A stretch of DNA of 64,000 nucleotides, taken from UBA3478 sp965662045. Lineage in GTDB: Bacteria > Bacteroidota > Bacteroidia > Flavobacteriales > Flavobacteriaceae. The notes under the pieces are model-generated. The model had not been told where the DNA came from and did no database searches. It saw nothing but the letters and a program-made list of their open reading frames with translations. The position numbers and the translations under genes were made by a program. How positions within the stretch are numbered: the stretch's first letter is position 1; each line of letters begins with the position of its first letter. Below are positions 53,188-61,353 of this stretch, in pieces. Location of the stretch: the NCBI GenBank assembly GCA_965662045.1, contig CBFIGE010000002.1:1-64000 (forward strand). The letters are read 5' to 3'.

Positions 53188-54144
53188 TTATCGTTTTGTA
53201 AATTGATATACCACATAAGAAGCAGGTGCTCCACAACCCTCTTTAGGATTGTCGGTAAAAGCTATTGTGAAAACGGAATCGTCGTTGAAATCAAAAACAC
53301 CATTAGCTTGTCCTTCGGCTGGAGGAGCTATACCAAATGGTGGCCCACCACAGCTAAGACCAATGTCTTGATTTCCATTTATTACAACCTCGCCACAAAC
53401 TAATGAAATGCCAAAATCATAGGGTCCAAAACCAAAACGTTCAAGATAACCTATACTCATTGTTCTGTCAGTGTTAGATGTTGCAGTGAATGTAGCGATT
53501 TCACCCATTGCGTTGCTTGTGTCTCCAAAATATGAATTGGTACCTTCTACTAACACTACATCATACTCACCTTCAAAAATTCCTTCGTTTAGCTTACATA
53601 CTGCATTAGATGTAACTCTATATGGTGATGAATAATAACCACCAACAGCAGACACATTACCATTCGCATTGGCAGATCCATAAGTTCCTGAAGTACTATT
53701 TAAAGTAAAGTTAAGAACAAATTGATCTCCTGCGTTTAGTTGATCAACAGTTAAGCCAGCAGCTGCTAAAGCATCGGCTAGTGTGTATGAAAAGCTGGCA
53801 CGTGGTAATCCAAACTCTGTGTTATTGTCCCATCCAGTTATAGATCCAAATGAGAGACCTGATACTGAGTCGTCAATACCGTTTTTGTCAATGAAGGATA
53901 ATTGAACATCTACCCCTTGAATATTACCAATTGCACTTCCTTCAGCATCTTGGTACTCGAGATTTACTGTTATTCCTGATGAAGTGTCGAATAGATCTAA
54001 AATTCCGTCGACACTAAGTTGTCTTAAAATAGCGCCGTTTTCAACCGTGTCAAAAACGTCGTCAATTACCGTATTTTCTGTCTCACAGGCAAACACAATT
54101 AATGCCAAAAAGACTACGGATAGTTTTTTAAATATTGTTTTCAT
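53188..54144 (-). CDS. SusCD-associated lipoprotein, copy 2
   Basis: A 318-residue protein. The lipobox is IVFAC with C20. The N-terminal 150 residues are homologous to the next gene (TVIDDVFDTVENGAILR, SFIDKNGIDD, ANGNVSAVGGYYSSPYRV). The second half differs from that of the next gene and has four Cys residues and repeated strands, probably a beta-sandwich. It is the last gene of the susC-susD cluster and ends 22 nt before a terminator, so it may be a surface binding protein for the imported substrate. Confidence 0.8.
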   Translation of the reverse strand: MKTIFKKLSVVFLALIVFACETENTVIDDVFDTVENGAILRQLSVDGILDLFDTSSGITVNLEYQDAEGSAIGNIQGVDVQLSFIDKNGIDDSVSGLSFGSITGWDNNTEFGLPRASFSYTLADALAAAGLTVDQLNAGDQFVLNFTLNSTSGTYGSANANGNVSAVGGYYSSPYRVTSNAVCKLNEGIFEGEYDVVLVEGTNSYFGDTSNAMGEIATFTATSNTDRTMSIGYLERFGFGPYDFGISLVCGEVVINGNQDIGLSCGGPPFGIAPPAEGQANGVFDFNDDSVFTIAFTDNPKEGCGAPASYVVYQFTKR

Positions 54145-54180
54145 TTTATAATAGTGTTTTTCCTTATGAGTAAAATATTT

Positions 54181-54209
54181 TTAAAAGTGCCCCCTCATTG
54201 AGAGGGCAC
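54181..54209 (-). terminator. Possible terminator between the two lipoprotein genes
   Basis: GTGCCCCCTC at 54187-54196 pairs with GAGAGGGCAC at 54200-54209 with one mismatch, followed on the reverse strand by TTTT. It could reduce transcription of the last lipoprotein gene. Confidence 0.6.
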
Positions 54210-54215
54210 ATAAGT

Positions 54216-55151
54216 TTATTGTACAGGTTCTGCACACAAGTTAACAGGCAGATTTCCAGCTGTTGTTCCAGGACCATATGTTCCTACAACGTTACCACTT
54301 GGAGAGATTATTTCAAAAGAAATTTCTGTCCAATAGTCACCTGGGAAATACCAATCAACAATACCTAGTCCCGCAGGGACTTCGATTGTTGTAGTACCTT
54401 CACCTGTCTCTGCAGTACAGTCATAAGGACTTCCATCACTGTATGGTGAACATAAACCAACTTCTGCGAAAACTGTACCATCGCTTAAAACGACTTGCAG
54501 TCCTGGACCACCTCCTGAAACAGTTGTCTGCCAACCATCATTGTATGAGTCAGCCATATTGACCGTCCACGTACCTGGAGTGATAGGAAATAAACAAACC
54601 ACTGATGAGGTAAAGACATAAGGCGATGAGTAGTAACCTCCAACTGCGGAAACGTTACCGTTAGCTTGACCTGGACCAAATGAACGACCATCTGTTAAAA
54701 CAGCTGTCATACCTAATTGAAAGCGATCACCTCCATTTACTTGTTCTGCACTAAGCCCTAAAGTTGCTAAAGCATCACCAAAGTTGTATGTGATTGTTCC
54801 TGAAGGTTTCCCAAATTGAGAAGGAGAAAGGTCAGCTGCAGTTACCGATCCAAGTGAAATTGGACCTGCATTCTCATCCACACCATCCTCATCATCTCTA
54901 TCCACGAAGCTAAGTGTAAATTCTATTGAAGAAAGCTCTGATGGATCAACTCCATCAAACTCATAGCTCACAGAAACACTTGATGATAAATCTGCTTTGT
55001 TAATTGAAGAACCTTGAGTAGAAGTTAATCTTAAAAAGGCTCCATTTTCAACAGATGCAAATACGTCATCAATCACATTAGTCTCAGCTTCACAAGCAAC
55101 AAGTGCAAGTGCAACGAAAGCGTATTTTAAATTTTTAAAAATATTTTTCAT
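54216..55151 (-). CDS. SusCD-associated lipoprotein, copy 1
   Basis: A 311-residue protein. The lipobox is LALVAC with C20. Its N-terminal domain is homologous to the previous gene, including VIDDVFASVENGAFLR and ANGNVSAVGGYYSSPYVF. The C-terminal ~115 residues are unrelated and carry WTVNMADSYNDGWQ, a motif of a Ca-binding-like beta-domain common on surface proteins of Flavobacteriia, plus a Cys-rich part. The gene starts 14 nt after susD and is in the same operon. Confidence 0.8.
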   Translation of the reverse strand: MKNIFKNLKYAFVALALVACEAETNVIDDVFASVENGAFLRLTSTQGSSINKADLSSSVSVSYEFDGVDPSELSSIEFTLSFVDRDDEDGVDENAGPISLGSVTAADLSPSQFGKPSGTITYNFGDALATLGLSAEQVNGGDRFQLGMTAVLTDGRSFGPGQANGNVSAVGGYYSSPYVFTSSVVCLFPITPGTWTVNMADSYNDGWQTTVSGGGPGLQVVLSDGTVFAEVGLCSPYSDGSPYDCTAETGEGTTTIEVPAGLGIVDWYFPGDYWTEISFEIISPSGNVVGTYGPGTTAGNLPVNLCAEPVQ

Positions 55152-55165
55152 AAGAGTTAATGTTA

Positions 55166-56812
55166 TTAGTATAAACTAGTAGCCCCAGTATCCCAGAATA
55201 CCGTTTGTGATACATCTGGTTTTTGAGAAGCATTAGAATTCGTGTTTGTATAGTTAGCTGGATACCACATTGATCTAATAAATGCACCTGGATTAGGCTC
55301 TAAATTAGGTTGTAAGTTATTTGGATATCCTGTTCTTCTGTAGAAGTTGTAAGCATCACTACCGTTTCCAAATAATGAAACGAAGAATTCTTGAGCCATA
55401 ACATTCCACCATCCGTCAACGTCACCAGCAGTTACGGCTGCATCAAAAGCAGCAGCAACAGCGTCAGCGTGAGCAGTAACAGCAGTTGCATCGGGTGCGA
55501 ATGAGTCGTCAGCAGTAGGGTCAAGAGATGCAAATCCTTGAACTTTTGCCACAGACTTAGCAAGACCTGCTAACATTGCAGTTTTAGCTGCAGCAGCGTC
55601 TCCACTTAAAAGTGCAGCCTCAGCTTGCCAGAAATCTACAGTAGATGCTAACATGATTGGAGTAATTCCGGCTCCTTTACCACCATCACCTTGAAGTGAT
55701 CCCTCAAATGTTGAGTCGTCAAAACGTCCAGCAGCAGGATAAACACCGTGAAGCGTTCTTAAGAATCCATCTGGTGGAATACCTTCATCATTTCCGTGAT
55801 CTCTACCCCAGTAACCATCAGGTAATCCACAGAAAGGGAATCCTTCGTAGTGTGCAGGTGCTTCTTGTAATGAACATCCAAGTGTTTCAAGAGCTGGTGC
55901 TGAACCATCTTGACCTGGAGTTACAGATACTTGGCGATAGTAGTAGTAACGTCTTCTTGGATCGTCATTCTCTAACATGTAGTTCATTAAGTGAATTGAT
56001 TGGTAGTATCCACCACCAGTCGCTGTATAGTCACTTCTGTATCTTGGGTGACGTGAATCAGGTTGAAGTTCTTCAATACCCCAAGTAAACTGCATATCGT
56101 CCGCAGAACTTGCTATATAATTTCCTCCAGATACGATTGAATTGAAAGCAGAAACTGCTCCGGAATCAACTAATCTTGAAGTCATTAAGGCTTTTAATTT
56201 TAGCGTATTACATGCTTTGACCCATCCATCAGTCTCTCCACTGAAATAAAAGTCATTTCCTACCGCAGGACCTCCTGCGTTAAAGTGACCGATAGCCTCG
56301 TCAATTAAAGCCATTGCAGATGCGTAAACAGTAGCACCAGGATCGGCAGCAGGATTAAAGTTTTCACCACCTAAGTTTGCTTCAGAGAAAGGAACATCTC
56401 CAAAGTAGTCAACTAAAGTAATGGCGACATAAGCTTTGATGAATTTAGAAATCCCTAAGTGAGTATCTAATCCTCCTTCTTCTGCTAATGGTGCTAATGC
56501 TTTAATATCCTCGAACATTCCAGCGTAAGCTGATGACCATCTCCCGTTAAAAGTTCCTGGAGAAAAGTTGTTCTCATATGTTCTACCAGAGTGGTAATCA
56601 ATTCGAGCCATTTCTGCTCCAATATTACCAAAACTCTCAACCCAACTTGCAAAACTTAATTGGATTTGGTTCATCAAAAAGTCAGGACTCGCCTGATCTT
56701 TTGACAGAGCGTTAGGGTTTTCCCTAAGATCTAGTTCAGTAGTCTCACACGACTGTAAGCTTAATGCTCCAACTATCGCGACTACACTTAAAATTTTAAA
56801 TAAATTTTTCAT
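55166..56812 (-). CDS. SusD/RagB family nutrient-binding outer-membrane lipoprotein
   Basis: A 548-residue protein. The lipobox is LQSC with C22. The start of the mature part LDLRENPNALSKDQASPDF and the segment YVAITLVDYFGDVPFSEA are typical of SusD-like proteins of the RagB/SusD-2 type. The C-terminus lists aromatic-rich loops (YNFYRRTGYPNNLQPN). It forms a lid over the SusC channel on the cell surface. It lies 27 nt after susC. Confidence 0.93.
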   Translation of the reverse strand: MKNLFKILSVVAIVGALSLQSCETTELDLRENPNALSKDQASPDFLMNQIQLSFASWVESFGNIGAEMARIDYHSGRTYENNFSPGTFNGRWSSAYAGMFEDIKALAPLAEEGGLDTHLGISKFIKAYVAITLVDYFGDVPFSEANLGGENFNPAADPGATVYASAMALIDEAIGHFNAGGPAVGNDFYFSGETDGWVKACNTLKLKALMTSRLVDSGAVSAFNSIVSGGNYIASSADDMQFTWGIEELQPDSRHPRYRSDYTATGGGYYQSIHLMNYMLENDDPRRRYYYYRQVSVTPGQDGSAPALETLGCSLQEAPAHYEGFPFCGLPDGYWGRDHGNDEGIPPDGFLRTLHGVYPAAGRFDDSTFEGSLQGDGGKGAGITPIMLASTVDFWQAEAALLSGDAAAAKTAMLAGLAKSVAKVQGFASLDPTADDSFAPDATAVTAHADAVAAAFDAAVTAGDVDGWWNVMAQEFFVSLFGNGSDAYNFYRRTGYPNNLQPNLEPNPGAFIRSMWYPANYTNTNSNASQKPDVSQTVFWDTGATSLY

Positions 56813-56839
56813 AATGATTTACTAATAAATGTTTTATGA

Positions 56840-59800
56840 TTAGAATGAAGCTTTAACACTTAATCCGTAACGTTTCGACGAAGGACCATTTAAGTATTCA
56901 AACCCTTGACCATTACCTACACCTAAACCAGCAACATTAGGATCAAAGTTAGCACCATCAGGCATATTGAAAGCCTTATACCAAAGGTTGAAACCTGATA
57001 ATGTTATACTTAATGAACCGAATGGAGTCTTTTCTAATATACTTTGCGGTAAGCTATATCCTAAAGAAACTTCTTGTAGACGTAAAGCTGTGGCGTCATA
57101 AACTCCTAACTCGTCTGGACCATAAAGAACATTAGAGAAATAGAAGTCAGAGTTATTGATCTGTGTATCGTTAGGTTGACCATCTGGACCTATACCAGGT
57201 AAGATATAAGTATTCTCACGATCGACAGTCTCTGTAATAAGACCTCTACCTAATAATGTTTGTACAGTCTGCGCATATAAATCTCCTCCTTGTACGTGAT
57301 TGAACAAGAATGAGAAGTTTAAGCCTTTGTAAGAAATATTATTTCCAACATTTAGGATGAAGTCAGGAGTTGGATTACCGATTACAGGAATTAAACCTGT
57401 ATCTGGATCTTGTGCTTCACTGATGTAGTTACCGTTTGCAGCTACAGAAAGCTCTCCGTTAGGACCTCTTTTTACTCTACTTCCTACCATCACACCAAGT
57501 GGTTGGTCAGGAATGGCAGCGTTACCTCTGTTTGTAAATCCTGCGTAGACAATAAGGTCTGTATCAGCTCCTAAATCAGTAACGATAGACTCAAGTTGGT
57601 TGTAATTTGCATTAATATCCCAGCTGAAGTCTTCTGTTCTTACTACGTTGATTCCTAAATCTAGTTCAACACCATTACCTGTAATTTCACCAATGTTAGT
57701 TTGGATTGTTGTACCACCTGTTGATGGATCTAAGGGTCTGTTGATGATAAGGTCTTCAGTGAATCTCTTGTAAACAGATAAGTCAATACTAATTTTGTTC
57801 TTGTATAGACTCGCTTCTAATCCAGCTTCTAATTCACGGTAACGTTCAGGAAGGATTCCTGGGTTAGCAACTGTGTTTGATACTGAGTTTGTTACAATTG
57901 TACCTCGTGCATCATCTTCGAAAGCTTGTGTATTTAAACTTAAGTTTACTGAAGTTGGGAATCCGGTTGCGAAACCTGCTGATTCACCGTATCCAGCTCT
58001 TACTTTTAAATTGTTAATTCCATTCTCACTCTTGATTGAAGGGAAGGCTGTTGAAGGAATGAATGCAACAGATCCACCTTTGTAGAATAATTGTCTGTTA
58101 TCAACTGCTTGGTTTGATACCCAGTCGTTACGTCCATTTACTGTTACGTAAAGAATTCTGTCGTATCCGAAATCAGCTTGAGCATATGCTCCTAAGATAT
58201 TCTTATAAGTAGTGAATTGAATTTCATCCTGATTATCGAAGTTGAAGTGTCTTAACACACCAAATACATTTTGACCATTTGAAGCAACACCTTGTCTATC
58301 GTAGTTAGATGAACGCGAAGTGGCACCAACGTTGAATGTCATATCTAATTTCTCAGATAAATCATAGTCTCCAGTCAATATAACTGAGTGATCCCAAATT
58401 CTATTGTTGTTATCCCATGTTTCATATACTCCTGAACGAGTTACAGCATTAGTACCAATACCTCCTCTGTTCTGATAGTTTACGTTTCTTTCGTTATAGA
58501 CGTCATATCCAAAACGATATAATAAGTTCAAGTTATCATTAAAGTTGAAAGTGGCAGTCATCTGACCAAACGCTCTGTTTGTGGTTTGGATGTTTTTTGC
58601 ATTATTGACTGTCCATAATGGATGCTGAATCGAGTTGTTCTGACGATAATATGTAGAACCTCCAGTAATTGGATTTTGGAATGGTAAACCATTTAAATCA
58701 ACTGATCTTGGTGTATATATAATGTTACCGAAAACTGATTGACCAGAACCACCTACGTTAGAACCATATGATGCAGCTACAGGAGGGGACTTAAATGTAG
58801 TTCTCGAGTAATTCATTGTACCTGATACAGTAAAATTGTTAGATAACTGAGCACGTCCACCAACAGAGATGTTGTTTCTCAATACCTTATTACCAGGAGT
58901 AAACCCTTTATCTTCTAAGTGACCAAATGTTGCATTATAAGAAACTTTTCCATCAGCTGATGTACCACCTGCGTTGATAGAAGTGTTTGCAACAGTTCCA
59001 GTTCTAAAGAAATTTCCAACTGAGTTATAAGGCTGCCACTTGTATCGAGCACCTTGCAATTCTGGGAAAGCAGCAGGAATTCCTGTTGCAGCACCAGCAG
59101 TTGAATAAGGGTGAAGGATTGTACCGTCAGTTGTATCTAATTGATAAACTGAAGGGAAGTTTGAGGCGTTACCCCAACCTGTAGAACCACCTTTTCTAAA
59201 TGATGGACCCCAGTTTGAGAAGAACCATCCGAACTTTTGGTCAAACCCATTACCATATTCATTCTGATAATCTGCTATTGAAGCGATTTCGTTGAAGAAA
59301 TACGATTGAGTAACAGTAATTTCGTTCTTTTTACTTACAGCACCTGAAGAACCACCTTTTGTAGTAACGATGATTACACCGTTCTTACCTTGCTCACCAT
59401 ATAGTGTCGCTGCTGATAAACCTTTAAGTACTTGAACATTTTCGATCGAGTTTGGATCAAGATCTAAGAAACGTGAAGAACCACTGTTACCATCTACGAA
59501 ACTTCCTTGTGAGTTAGTGCCACTAGCGAAAGGAACACCATCAACAATGAATAATGGTTGGTTGTTCTGGCTAAATGATTGAAGACCACGAATAGTGATG
59601 TTTGTACCTGAACCAGAAATACCACTTTGTTGTGTGATATTAACCCCAGAAGCTTTACCTCTAAGTACACGTCCTATATCACCTTCAGATCTTTGAGCTA
59701 GCTGCTCTTCTCCTACTGATGAAATAGCGTATCCAAGAGCTTGCTTCTCTCGTTTAATACCCTGGGCAGTTACAATTACCTCTTCAAGAGCAGTTGCATC

Positions 59801-60091
59801 CTCTTGCATTTGTACATTAATAGTATTGCTTGCACCTACCGTTCTAGATTCCTCTTGTTGTCCGATGTAAGAGTAAATCAAAACGTCACCAACGCTTGCC
59901 GTAATAGAATAATTACCGTCAAAGTCAGTCTGCGTACCATTAATAGTACCATCAACGACGATGTTCACACCAGGTAAAGGCAGACCATCAGAGTCTGATA
60001 CCGTACCGGAAACCGTCTTCTCTTGTGCAAAAGCAACTTGCACAACCAACGCCAAAAATAGCGTTAAGATTCCATTGAGTTTTGTTTTCAT
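56840..60091 (-). CDS. SusC/RagA family TonB-dependent outer-membrane transporter
   Basis: A 1083-residue protein. The signal peptide ends near VAFAQ, followed by a carboxypeptidase-like regulatory domain (VSGTVSDSDGLPLPGVNIVV), the plug region (ITIRGLQSF, PLFIVDGVPF) and a long beta-barrel ending RYGLSVKASF. The SusC/RagA signature QGIKREKQALGYAISSV lies near residue 105. Paired with SusD it imports oligomeric nutrients with TonB energy. The substrate is unknown; no hydrolase gene is linked. It is the first gene of a four-gene operon. Confidence 0.95.
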   Translation of the reverse strand: MKTKLNGILTLFLALVVQVAFAQEKTVSGTVSDSDGLPLPGVNIVVDGTINGTQTDFDGNYSITASVGDVLIYSYIGQQEESRTVGASNTINVQMQEDATALEEVIVTAQGIKREKQALGYAISSVGEEQLAQRSEGDIGRVLRGKASGVNITQQSGISGSGTNITIRGLQSFSQNNQPLFIVDGVPFASGTNSQGSFVDGNSGSSRFLDLDPNSIENVQVLKGLSAATLYGEQGKNGVIIVTTKGGSSGAVSKKNEITVTQSYFFNEIASIADYQNEYGNGFDQKFGWFFSNWGPSFRKGGSTGWGNASNFPSVYQLDTTDGTILHPYSTAGAATGIPAAFPELQGARYKWQPYNSVGNFFRTGTVANTSINAGGTSADGKVSYNATFGHLEDKGFTPGNKVLRNNISVGGRAQLSNNFTVSGTMNYSRTTFKSPPVAASYGSNVGGSGQSVFGNIIYTPRSVDLNGLPFQNPITGGSTYYRQNNSIQHPLWTVNNAKNIQTTNRAFGQMTATFNFNDNLNLLYRFGYDVYNERNVNYQNRGGIGTNAVTRSGVYETWDNNNRIWDHSVILTGDYDLSEKLDMTFNVGATSRSSNYDRQGVASNGQNVFGVLRHFNFDNQDEIQFTTYKNILGAYAQADFGYDRILYVTVNGRNDWVSNQAVDNRQLFYKGGSVAFIPSTAFPSIKSENGINNLKVRAGYGESAGFATGFPTSVNLSLNTQAFEDDARGTIVTNSVSNTVANPGILPERYRELEAGLEASLYKNKISIDLSVYKRFTEDLIINRPLDPSTGGTTIQTNIGEITGNGVELDLGINVVRTEDFSWDINANYNQLESIVTDLGADTDLIVYAGFTNRGNAAIPDQPLGVMVGSRVKRGPNGELSVAANGNYISEAQDPDTGLIPVIGNPTPDFILNVGNNISYKGLNFSFLFNHVQGGDLYAQTVQTLLGRGLITETVDRENTYILPGIGPDGQPNDTQINNSDFYFSNVLYGPDELGVYDATALRLQEVSLGYSLPQSILEKTPFGSLSITLSGFNLWYKAFNMPDGANFDPNVAGLGVGNGQGFEYLNGPSSKRYGLSVKASF

Positions 60092-60418
60092 TTTTTAATT
60101 ATTTGAATTAGCTAAATGTAAAAATCTTAAAATTGAGTTAATAATCCAAAATTATTTTGCTTTTAATTAACGTTGATCAAGAATTTTTACGAGAATTTAG
60201 ATTAAAAGTCTGTATTAAACGATAAAGTTCATTATTTGTTGTCGAAAATTAAAAATTCGATACTTACAAAAATTACTTACAATTGAAGATCTGAAGCTCT
60301 ACTTTAACAGGCACAATTTTTAGTGCTTTCTAATGTTTTTTTTAGGCGATTTTCAAAGGCTTCCAAACTTCTTGTAGCGACACATTTCAAAAACTGAGAA
60401 ATAATATTTCAAAATGAT
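60092..60418 (+). other. Intergenic, no gene recognised
   Basis: An AT-rich divergent region between susC (reverse) and rpsL (forward). No protein-like frame and no convincing hairpin was found. Promoter elements for susC probably lie here, but I could not find an exact TTG-N19-TAnnTTTG match on the reverse strand. Confidence 0.5.
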
Positions 60419-60448
60419 TTGAATAATTGATATTAATTTCTACATTTG
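60419..60448 (+). promoter_or_regulatory. Bacteroidota-type promoter of the str/S10 operon
   Basis: TTG at 60419-60421 is followed after exactly 19 nt by TACATTTG at 60441-60448, a full match to TTG-N19-TAnnTTTG. Transcription should start near 60455, about 25 nt before rpsL. Confidence 0.8.
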
Positions 60449-60481
60449 CAGCCCCAAAAACTAGGGAAAATATAATATTTA

Positions 60482-60856
60482 ATGCCAACAATATCACAAT
60501 TAGTTAGAAAAGGTAGACACTCTATAACCAAGAAGAGTAAATCGGCTGCTTTGGATTCTTGTCCACAAAGAAGAGGTGTTTGTACACGTGTGTATACAAC
60601 AACGCCTAAAAAACCAAACTCAGCAATGAGAAAGGTTGCAAGGGTAAGGTTGACCAACGGAAAAGAGGTTAATGCTTACATCCCAGGTGAAGGACATAAT
60701 CTCCAAGAGCACTCGATAGTATTGGTAAGAGGAGGAAGAGTTAAGGACTTGCCTGGAGTTCGTTATCATATCATTAGAGGTGCTCTTGACACAGCAGGTG
60801 TAGAAGGACGTACACAGAGAAGATCTAAGTACGGAGCTAAACGACCAAAAAAATAA
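60482..60856 (+). CDS. rpsL: 30S ribosomal protein S12
   Basis: A 124-residue protein with the universally conserved TTPKKPNSAMRKVARVRLTN-type block and VLVRGGRVKDLPGVRYHIIR. It forms part of the decoding centre of the 30S subunit. The residue used by common streptomycin-resistance changes is the wild-type lysine in PKKPN. It is the first gene of the operon, 13 nt before rpsG. Confidence 0.98.
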   Translation: MPTISQLVRKGRHSITKKSKSAALDSCPQRRGVCTRVYTTTPKKPNSAMRKVARVRLTNGKEVNAYIPGEGHNLQEHSIVLVRGGRVKDLPGVRYHIIRGALDTAGVEGRTQRRSKYGAKRPKK

Positions 60857-60869
60857 GTAGTACCCGATC

Positions 60870-61346
60870 ATGAGAAAAAGACAAGCAAAAAAACGACCAA
60901 TTTTACCAGATCCTAAGTTTGGAGATCAGTTGGTGACAAGATTTGTAAATATGATGATGTGGGACGGAAAAAAATCCGTTGCCTTCAAAATATTTTATGA
61001 CGCAATAGACGTTGTAAACGAAAGAAAAACCGATGACGAAAAGTCTGGTTTAGAAATATGGAAAGACGCATTGGGTAATGTCATGCCTCACGTGGAGGTT
61101 CGCTCGAGAAGAGTGGGTGGAGCTACTTTTCAAATACCTATGCCAATTCGTCCTGATCGAAAAATTTCTACCGCAATGAAATGGCTAATTAGTTATTCAC
61201 GAAAACGGAATGAGAAGTCAATGGCACAGCGATTGGCAGCCGAAATTCTAGCTGCGGCTAAAGAAGAAGGTGCGGCTGTTAAGAAAAGATTAGACACGCA
61301 CAAAATGGCTGAAGCCAACAAAGCATTCTCACATTTTAGATTTTAA
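60870..61346 (+). CDS. rpsG: 30S ribosomal protein S7
   Basis: A 158-residue protein with the conserved MRKRQAKKRPILPDPKFGD start, FVNMMMWDGKKSVAFKIFY and RSRRVGGATFQIPMPIRPDR. It organises the 3' domain of 16S rRNA. fusA starts 7 nt downstream. Confidence 0.98.
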   Translation: MRKRQAKKRPILPDPKFGDQLVTRFVNMMMWDGKKSVAFKIFYDAIDVVNERKTDDEKSGLEIWKDALGNVMPHVEVRSRRVGGATFQIPMPIRPDRKISTAMKWLISYSRKRNEKSMAQRLAAEILAAAKEEGAAVKKRLDTHKMAEANKAFSHFRF

Positions 61347-61353
61347 GTAGATC

